Assembly: GCF_963675165.1 (NCBI RefSeq)
Contig: NC_087384.1
Span: 2,497,315 to 2,561,314, forward strand
Reading direction: 5' to 3'
DNA: 64,000 nt
DNA from: Halichondria panicea
Taxonomy: Eukaryota; Porifera; Demospongiae; Suberitida; Halichondriidae
A program made the position numbers and the translations under genes. This document shows positions 56,876 to 64,000 of the stretch, piece after piece. The first letter of the stretch is position 1. Every line of letters begins with the position of its first letter. A model generated the notes under the pieces. The model had not been told where the DNA came from and made no database searches. It saw only the letters and a list, made by a program, of their open reading frames with translations.

Positions 56876-59800
56876 ATGGCAGAGAGGTGCTCACCAGTGG
56901 TTGACATGACAATAGAAGAGGCCCTAGAAATAATGGAAGCTATGATGGATCTGCTTAAGGTACGTATATAAGAAATAACTGTTAGTGAACAAATGTAACC
57001 CAAGCAGTTACGTATAAGTATAATATACAAGTTTCACCACACAGATGCATGTCAAGCGCTTTAGCCGATTAAGAATTTGAACACAAAGCAACTAATTTTA
57101 AAGACATTAACTCAGCAATAATGCACAGAAACTTTTGAGATTATTCTATAGCACAAACTGACTTCTTACCTCTAATAGATAATTATAGTTATCGTACACG
57201 ATATAATATATAACGTATAGCGCAAAATTTTCGAGGTTGTCGTGCACGAAATCTATAATGTGTAAATATTAAAGGCGTGGCTTCCAGTAACCAATCAACC
57301 CACGAACGTTATGCAACGAAATGCTTTTAGAGGCCTTTCTACAAAAGAATATAGTGCCTCGAACATTTTGCACTATATATACAGGTATACTGAAATAAAT
57401 TTTATGTTAGTGACCATTTTCAGCAAAAGTTGCCTGTAAGGTGCGGCCTACGAGTACCGGAGATAGTACTAGGAGGGTCGCTAGGCACAAGGACAGAGTT
57501 ACCAGAACAATACGATGCTGACATCATCATATACTCACCAGGTATATATATACCATGCAGAGGCTTATTACCATAACCACCTGTTTTTTCAAGCAGTTAA
57601 AAGAGTTTTGTCGACAATTTAACTCTGCATATCTAGCTACATTTCAACACTAACCCTCTCACAGACATCACAATTAAGGAGGTGATAAGGAATGGCTATG
57701 GACTCTGGCTAAACCAGATCAATCAGTTAATGCACTCGGAGAAAGACCTAGCTGAGGGGTTCGAATTCCATGCCCTCACAGACAAGGGGTTGCAATTCAC
57801 ATTTGAGGGGATTGAGATTGAGATTATGGTCAGTCCAAATTGGAGAAAGCCAGCTGACTTCTACACCTTCCTAGAGACTTTGAGACCAGCACACAGAAAA
57901 TTGTGAGTTGGTACTAATTGGCAGGTAATTTATTATTACGCTTTGGTCTGTCTTTGTATAGGTTTACTCAGTGTGCTGCAAAATGGCAGATCCAGTTTCT
58001 AAAAAATCAAGCTACTCGGGTGAGAAAGAGACCGTTTACTATACTATAGGTGTCTTATAATTATGTGAAAGTATAGGAGACGTTTTAGTCTTGCTTACAA
58101 GCATGATTATGAGAAAGCAGTTCTGCCATTACAGATAATTTCATTAATACATAAAAAAAGTATCATCACTATGATTATAATAAAATTAATGCAGTGTGAG
58201 TTTTGTTGTTTATCCCATTTAGAGAGGTAATTTTTGTCGTGAGTTCATTCGTCGAGCAAAGGCATGGCGTGCGCTCAAGTGGAGGCAGTGTACGGGGGGA
58301 CGAGGGAGGCCCTCCTCCTATCTGCTCTCCCTCCTGGTCATCCACGCCTACGAGAATGCTCACAAGACACTGGGCGTGTTCTCCACACTCAGTCCAGAGA
58401 CACTAGCACAACAGTGAGTGGGCGGGTAGAGAGGTAACCAAGGGGTACAATGGGCACAATGTACATCAATGAGTGGGTGAATAAGGGAGGTATATATAGC
58501 TAAGTACATGCATGCATGTACAGTTAGTGGGCAGGTAAGGAAGTAACTATATAATAGTTAGACACTGTTTAGGAAGTTTCTACATGATTTAGAAGCCCAA
58601 AGGGCTGGTTGTAGTATCCCGAACGCAGTGAGGGTTCTACTTAGCCCTGAGGACTTCTAAATCATGTGGAAACTTCCTAAACAGTGTCTAAGCATTTTAG
58701 ATCATAGCAACCATGAGTATTTAGCCAATCAGATTTGAATGTTCTTATCTAATCTTTGCTACATGATTTTCTAAGTGAAGTACATGATTTTCTATTGAAG
58801 TACATGATTTTCTATTGAAGTACATGATTTTCTAAATTGGATAGAACATTTCCTCTAACCAATCAGATTGCAGTATTTATGACAAACATGATCTAAGAGA
58901 GCATAGTATATATATAGGCCTAGCTAATAATTACATAAATCGAAAACATACTACTGTATAATATATATATATACAACATAATTATATACATTGCCTATAA
59001 ATTATATTTCTGCAACTTTAAGTGCTATAATTATAGCTGATTACTAAAAAGTATTAATAAATGAACAAATTGTTTATACAATGTACATATGGTAGCAATC
59101 ACTGATTTGCACCAACTGTAATGAAATTACTTGCAGTGCCACAGAAGAGCTAAAGAGTATTGTATACAACTGTGACAAAGTCAAGTGAGTTATAGCCGGT
59201 TATTCATTTAACATAAAGGCGACAAGCTGTTGCTATAACAGTATATAAAGTGGAACCTCGGCTACTCGACTTGTCATATTTTCACCACGATATAATCATG
59301 TTTAACTAATAATCAGAAAATGAGCGAGTCCATTAAATGTGCATGCGCATTATATCTGTTACCATGCTGCATGCACCATGCATGGAGACATATTTTCTGC
59401 GCATGTGCAGACGACCACATACACTAAATTTGCACTGCTGTTTGTTAAGTGGGTAGATAAAGGCGTGGTTTATCCATTCGATTATCCGGTATATAATTAT
59501 TCAGATATCTGGCCTGCCTCTGGAAATTAAGGTGTCTGGATAATCAAGTGAAGTACAACCTGTGCCTTAATCTTATAAGTGAACCAAGCTCTTTTCTACA
59601 GTAAAATTTGTAGACGTTTGCCTTGGCTAGTTATTGTAGCAGGATAGACTCACTTAATCAAATTGATAATCATTGCACAACTGAACTTTACATAAGATCA
59701 ACTGCTGTTACATAGTTCCTATGACATCATACATGACATCATACACTGTTATATTATAAATAGTACCAACTGTCACAAAATTAATCCCCCCCCCACGCAC

Positions 59801-60056
59801 GCACGCACACACACACATACACACATGCAGCATATACTGGGAGCAGTGCTACGCTATGAAGCAGTACCCTACCCTAGTTCCCCCGAGGGCACCTCGCATC
59901 ATTGACCCGGCTAACCCCACACATAATCTGTACCTTACAGGGCTCGCAAATTTTGAGCCCTACAAAAGGTGTGGAGAATACGACACTGGGACGGGGGATT
60001 GGAGTTCTCTAATCAGAAACATTGGAACGCTAGACTTAAGTAAACCAGTAGAATGA
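56876..60056 (+). CDS. OAS: 2'-5'-oligoadenylate synthase-like nucleotidyltransferase
   Basis: Seven exons join in phase to 963 nt (320 aa): 56876-56959, 57424-57541, 57665-57902, 57962-58019, 58223-58413, 59137-59184 and 59831-60056 (stop TGA). Residues 44-54 (LGGSLGTRTEL) are the GGS motif of the CD-NTase fold. Asp59 and Asp61 (YDADIIIY) are the metal-binding DxD. The third acidic position (IEIEIMVSP) is Glu120 where vertebrate OAS has Asp. The C-terminal OAS1_C part carries WRALKW, a TGGRGRPSSYLLSLLVIHAY helix and the family's IIDPANPTHNLY. OAS enzymes sense dsRNA and make 2'-5' oligoadenylate; vertebrate forms activate RNase L. The length fits a single-unit OAS. Plausible cytosolic enzyme; activity untested. 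Confidence 0.93.
57211..57380. mobile_element. Short inverted-repeat element in OAS intron 1
   Basis: Ends TAACGTATAGCGCAAAATTT and AACATTTTGCACTATATATA. Same family as 31585-31799. Confidence 0.55.
58558..58691. mobile_element. 134-bp MITE in OAS intron 5
   Basis: Arms TTAGACACTGTTTAGGAAGT and the reverse complement run ~38 bp. The middle holds AGTATCCCGAACGCAGTGAG. TTA/TAA at the ends could be part of the element or its target site. Confidence 0.85.
58768..58840. repeat. Four short tandem units
   Basis: Units of about 20 bp around GAAGTACATGATTTTCTATT, inside OAS intron 5. Confidence 0.85.
59785..59825. repeat. C-run and CACG/CA microsatellite
   Basis: Lies directly before the acceptor of the last OAS exon. 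Confidence 0.9.
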
Positions 60057-60785
60057 ATATAATTATCACAGCGTAATTGTGTCTATAACTATTCTATCGA
60101 AAAAATTAACATGCGAATAGGGGCGTTTCACCATGCAGTATACGTGGGTGTGATTTCAATATAGAAAATATTAGCCTGCATGGGGGGGGCCAGACCTTTT
60201 CTCAGAGGGGGGAGCGGCCGAGGGGCAAGAGAAGAAAAGGTCTGTAGACTCTTGCAGCAGTCCATGTACACCTACATGCTCTTGGAATGTCAATAATAAT
60301 TAGTTAAAACTTGTGATATTGGAGGTTGTAAAGAAGGAGTAGATATAGCAATACTCTCATTTCGTATTCAAGAGGCAATACTCGCATTTATTTGGGTTAA
60401 AAATCACAAGACATAGGATATGCATTTCATTGGCTCTGGCCACATTCTGCTAGAGCACACGGAAATGCTGCAAGAGTATCCAGACCTAATCCTATAGGGC
60501 TCACGAGGACAATGGCATGATAATTATAAACAGATATAATTATAATTATATATAATCATTATCTATCTACATATTCACCTACAACGTAAATACATGCAAG
60601 AGACTGAGTCGAGTCGCAGCCAGTAGGCTACTCAGTGGCTGCGAGTAGCTAGCTATAGCGAGTTTAAGAGTATGGTAAAGTCAAAACTAACATTTAGTAA
60701 CGAGTATTAAGCTTATATATAGATCTACATATACAGTATACAGTGTGAAGGCATGATCTCAGTCATGGAATAATAGTATAAATTG

Positions 60786-61015
60786 TCAGTACAGTTTGAT
60801 CCCTAAAAACTCCATTCCATTCAATACCAGATGACATCCGCCGCCGTTCTTCAGAAACTTGTCAGACACTGAGTGGCTATATAGGTATCCACCATGGAAT
60901 GACTGGACAAGAGCCAGGAGAATCAGAGCTTTCATGAGCTTCATGTAGACTCGCAAGCCGTCACTGTTCACCTGCAACAGTGACGGCTTGCGAGTCTAAG
61001 CTTCATGAGCATGCA
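60786..61015 (-). pseudogene. Small ORF with signal-peptide-like start, split by a mini-element
   Basis: Minus-strand reading from about 60945 gives MKLMKALILLALVQSFHGGY, then SHSVSDKFLKNGGGCHLVLN and a short end at 60786. The hydrophobic start resembles a signal peptide. The 53-bp palindrome at 60946-60998 has inserted at its beginning, and upstream codons (MLMKLM) resume beyond it. No homologue recognised; could be chance. Confidence 0.25.
60937..61007. mobile_element. 53-bp palindromic mini-element with perfect 9-bp duplication
   Basis: Perfect 23-bp arms (60946-60968, 60976-60998) start TAGACTCGCAAGCCGTCACT around the 7-base loop CACCTGC. The flanking duplication AGCTTCATG is exact (60937-60945, 60999-61007). 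Confidence 0.93.
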
Positions 61016-61484
61016 CGGGAAGCCATCTTTGAGCAATATAAAGTGAGTGAAGTATATCGAAATATCAAAGTTTGTATTCTTCTGACAAGAAACAAGAGCA
61101 GTGGATAGCAGATTGTATGAATGGCAGAGCAAACAGCATGATCACCAATTGTAAGGAATTGTATTTGAAGGTACATCTGGAACACAGTGAAACAATAAAA
61201 CAAGCTATATATATAGAGGCTCCATGGTGGACAAAGTAGAAACACACAAAGTTACATGCAGCTATAAAAATGTTTAAGATTAAGGTCTATAAAATTATAA
61301 TTATAATTATATAGACTAGAAATTAAAATAGTTATATACTGTTTCAGATGTGTCTACGGGATTTAGAATGTCATGCAAAGGCACTGCTGTAGTACCCCGA
61401 GCGTAGTGAGTGTATTAAAAGTGCCTGGCTCTATAAAAATGTAGCAAAAGTCAAAAAAATCAGCACCCCCCTAAATGTCTCTAG

Positions 61485-61625
61485 CTAAGGTAAGCTTTCA
61501 CTAGACTGAAAAATGAACTCTCCACTATAGCGAAGGTTAATCGCACTGTCCACTAGCTAAGGTCAACTCTCTACTATCGAAGGTCATCGTATACTGTCCG
61601 CTAGTAAAGGTTAATCGTACTCTCT
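61485..61625. repeat. Degenerate ~35-40-bp tandem repeat
   Basis: Four or so imperfect units of the form CTAGCTAAGGTTAATCG followed by TACTCTCCACTA. Confidence 0.6.
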
Positions 61626-62019
61626 GGGCCACTGTACAATACAAATTCGATTCACAACGTAGATATACACAAGCTGATTCGAAGGGAAAAAGCATGAGCG
61701 TACAAAAGTGACAAGACAGTGGAACCCAATGAGCCAAACTCCTATATTTCATCTCCTTGCTAGCACACTCCAAGAGTATCACGGGGACTGTGGGGAAAGT
61801 TCAGCTGTTTTTACAAAGTGTGAGGACAGGTATAATTATGGCCTCTTCTTAGAGTTTATAATTATAATCAATAGTGTACATGAACTGCATGTGTACCAAA
61901 AATCACCACTAGCCTATAACCTATGTCCTATAACCTATGTCATTTTTCAGTTGTGTGCTGTGTTTATGTCTACGTCTAAATTTTGTCTACGTCCCATTTT
62001 TTGGAAAAAAATCAGACAC

Positions 62020-62250
62020 CTGATGCCTGGCCATGCTGGAAAAGACAGTTTGAACAATTTCGAGAAGCATCAGGCCTTGCAGGAGAGTCACAGTCGAAAC
62101 AAGTCAATACATTTTAGGAGAAGAAGCGGAGTCAGTCCTAGTGTTCACTAATAATACTGCTGAGGAGCGAAGACAGTATGCTGCAGTAGTGGAAAAATGT
62201 GAGGAATTTTTCCAAGTACGCAAGAACATCATTCACGAGTACACATTTTT
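62020..62250 (+). pseudogene. LTR-retrotransposon gag-like fragment
   Basis: In the frame with KRQFEQFREASGLAGESQSK, and after a frame break near 62112 in the frame with ILGEEAESVLVFTNN, the translation has the look of the Ty3/gypsy-type Gag core. Visible features are an amphipathic FxxFRxASGL helix, then a helix with EERRQYAAVVEKCEEFF. No pol, LTR or zinc knuckle follows. The frame break and missing parts make it a relic. Confidence 0.55.
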
Positions 62251-62313
62251 GCGATTTTACTCTCATTCGCAGAATTAGCAGAAATTAATACCCAATTTTA
62301 TGCCACCTTTAAG

Positions 62314-62689
62314 TACAGTATAGAACCTAGCTAATCTGGACCCTTTTTAAAGTTCGGAGACTGGACAAAAATAATATTAAACTGAAAAGAAGAGGGCTGT
62401 ATAGAATAGACTACTGCACATGCGCACTTTATTAATAAACTGCTCAATACCTCACTGAATACAATGGCTATACTGCAAAGAAAACGAAAAGAGCTCACAA
62501 GACTCGCTGTATATTAAAAATTTGAGATAGAATTAGCTAGCAGCTTTCCTTCTGGCCACAGTAATATTACATGCATGCATGTGCATGTGAGTGTTCTTTG
62601 TTAATGATACTTAATGACATCCAAAATTTTCATGTATATTTGAATGGGGGTTTAGTCCCGCTTATTCGGATTAGCGAGGTTCTACTGTA
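62314..62689. mobile_element. pogo/Tigger-like MITE, second copy
   Basis: Body 62316-62687. Starts CAGTATAGAACCTAGCTAAT and ends TTAGCGAGGTTCTACTG, flanked by TA. The interior is shared with 43654-44038. Confidence 0.8.
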
Positions 62690-62901
62690 TATATACAGTC
62701 CTTTATAGTGCTTTATTTTCGAGGAGCACAATTTTTAAGGTTCGAAGCCAATCCACGGAAACTGTATTTTAGTTCCTCAAAAGTAAAGTACCTTACATTA
62801 TTGAAACAATAATTGATATGAAGCACTATAATGATGACATACATATACCTTGCATGCACTATTACGCTTAATAGTCCAGAGCTAAAGACTCTGGGCTAAA
62901 G

Positions 62902-63433
62902 ATGATCCGAGAGAAGTACTCTCACCTCCTTCCTGCTCCGTGGTGGCCGGCCAATCCCACCAACAATGTGTACGTCAGTGGCATGTCTGGTCGGAGGAAG
63001 GACAAAGGATGGCAGGAATTCGCTATGAAGGTGGACAACATTGACCTCACCATAGACGTCCAGCAGCAGNNNNNNNNNNNNNNNNNNNNNNNNNNNNNNN
63101 NNNNNNNNNNNNNNNNNNNNNNNNNNNNNNNNNNNNNNNNNNNNNNNNNNNNNNNNNNNNNNNNNNNNNNNNNNNNNNNNNNNNNNNNNNNNNNNNNNNN
63201 NNNNNNNNNNNNNNNNNNNNNNNNNNNNNNNNNNNNNNNNNNNNNNNNNNNNNNNNNNNNNNNNNNNNNTGCTTGGTAAGCGTGCAAAGACGGAGATAAA
63301 TGTCTCACTGACGATTATCGATACATTCGGCAGCTCATTTCTCATGACCACCATTCCGTCCGCAAGCAAGTTATTCATTCCAAATTTTGGGGAGCTGTTA
63401 CTTTCTTACCCATCTGTAGATCCATGTAGTTAG
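62902..63433 (+). CDS. OAS-like C-terminal piece (partial, across N gap)
   Basis: Left of the gap the frame reads IREKYSHLLPAPWWPANPTN, then NVYVSG, a counterpart of PRIIDPANPTHNLYLTG in the OAS gene upstream. It continues WQEFAMKVDNIDLTI. Right of the gap an open frame reads LGKRAKTEINVSLTIIDTFG and ends DPCS-stop at 63431-63433. An AG precedes ATG at 62902, so this is more likely an internal exon than a true start. The GGS and DxD exons are not seen upstream, so the gene is either truncated or its 5' part was lost. The two sides of the gap may not belong to one exon. Confidence 0.55.
63070..63269. other. Assembly gap (200 N)
   Basis: Exactly 200 unknown bases, a placeholder length in many assemblies, so the true size is unknown. 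ORFs reported across it are not real evidence. Confidence 0.99.
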
Positions 63434-64000
63434 TTTTGTGCAAAATTGTCTTGTGCTTCGTGCAATAGCCGCCGATTATAGGTGTCTGGCGAAGATAGGT
63501 TACTTACTCTAGTACATGTAGTTGCATGCCCTCTTCTCTTCATACGCCCTTGGTGCAACCTCATATACCTGTACCAATATTAATTTTTGTGATTGTCTCA
63601 ATTAAAATGTCAATTTTCAAATTCATTAAATATTACTCAGAATGCACCAGCAAGCACCATTCAAAAAAAATTTCCCGGGAGAGGACCCCCGGACCCCCTT
63701 TATGGGTCCGGCCTGACCACTTCATATTTGCTTCTAGCAGTGAAAGAAGAGGGAAAGAGACACAATCAACAGTGCATTGGTACATGGTAATAGTAAGGAG
63801 AATGTGCAGAGCTAGTGGTATTGGATACTTGTTTCACAGTAGATATAAAATCATCAGAGGATGCTTAGTTCCTAGTTGGGCGGAGCCCGACCGTCCCTGA
63901 CGGGAGGTCGGGTTGCAAGCCTATCTGGGATTTGTTCTAGCGCCCTATCAGATTGCAGCACTTTTCACGTGGCTTGGTTACACTTCCGCTTGCATCTCAG
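63434..64000. other. No gene recognised
   Basis: There is one sizeable plus ORF (63526-63900), but it crosses a CCCCCGGACCCCCTTTATGG repeat-like stretch and shows no domain. A small hairpin (CCCGACCGTCCC facing GGGAGGTCGGG) lies at about 63888-63914. Confidence 0.35.

Noticed and set aside
62896..63378. Minus-strand and plus-strand ORFs running through the N gap
   Set aside because: N bases are read as open codons; only the flanking sequence counts as evidence.

Overview
The window reads as animal nuclear DNA and most likely comes from a demosponge, of the Amphimedon type. Three things point that way. Every recognisable gene is split into short exons with GT/AG introns. The gene content (a small OAS-type nucleotidyltransferase without other domains, and an ankyrin-ZU5-UPA-Death protein) fits early-branching animals. 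The non-coding DNA is AT-rich and packed with short inverted-repeat elements. The species is inferred; I could not search a database. There is one 200-base N gap near the right end. No rRNA, tRNA or CRISPR was found.

Layout. 1-485 holds minus-strand exons of a decayed TYW1 (wybutosine synthesis) gene. 540-5760 and 15155-15780 hold degenerate copies of an unrecognised minus-strand multi-exon family with a coiled-coil exon; one copy is split by a dead non-LTR retrotransposon (about 1745-2690). 5764-6578 has two 226-bp direct repeats. 9290-14690 has repeated TTTGCCATAC-type minisatellites and several DNA transposons, including one of 1.6 kb that carries a ZAD-like zinc-finger gene facing a RecQ-helicase gene fragment. 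16600-17400 is a tandem array of ~180-bp units. 18060-25200 is a giant fold-back element with no evident genes.

25986-49336 is the main coding region, all on the minus strand. A 20-exon model (32829-49336) stays in phase from a first ankyrin exon to a stop. It gives 12 ankyrin repeats, a linker, ZU5, a UPA-like region and a Death domain (919 codons, start not fixed). Downstream of it lies a partial copy (25986-29795) with an in-frame stop in the linker and a MITE in an intron. A third fragment (52532-55690) is only a Death exon, split by a 2.8-kb CACTG-type transposon that contains a 91-bp minisatellite.

56876-60056 is a complete seven-exon plus-strand OAS-like gene (320 aa). A second, partial OAS-like C-terminal piece lies at 62902-63433, around the N gap. 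So an innate-immunity-type nucleotidyltransferase pair sits beside an expanding Death-domain receptor or adaptor family.

The most unusual signal is a scattered element family whose ends read TAGNCTCG, with 9-bp target duplications where these can be read. It ranges from the 1.6-kb ZAD/RecQ element down to near-pure palindromes of 49 and 53 bp that still have perfect 9-bp duplications. One minimal copy has telomere-like TTAGGG repeats at its centre.
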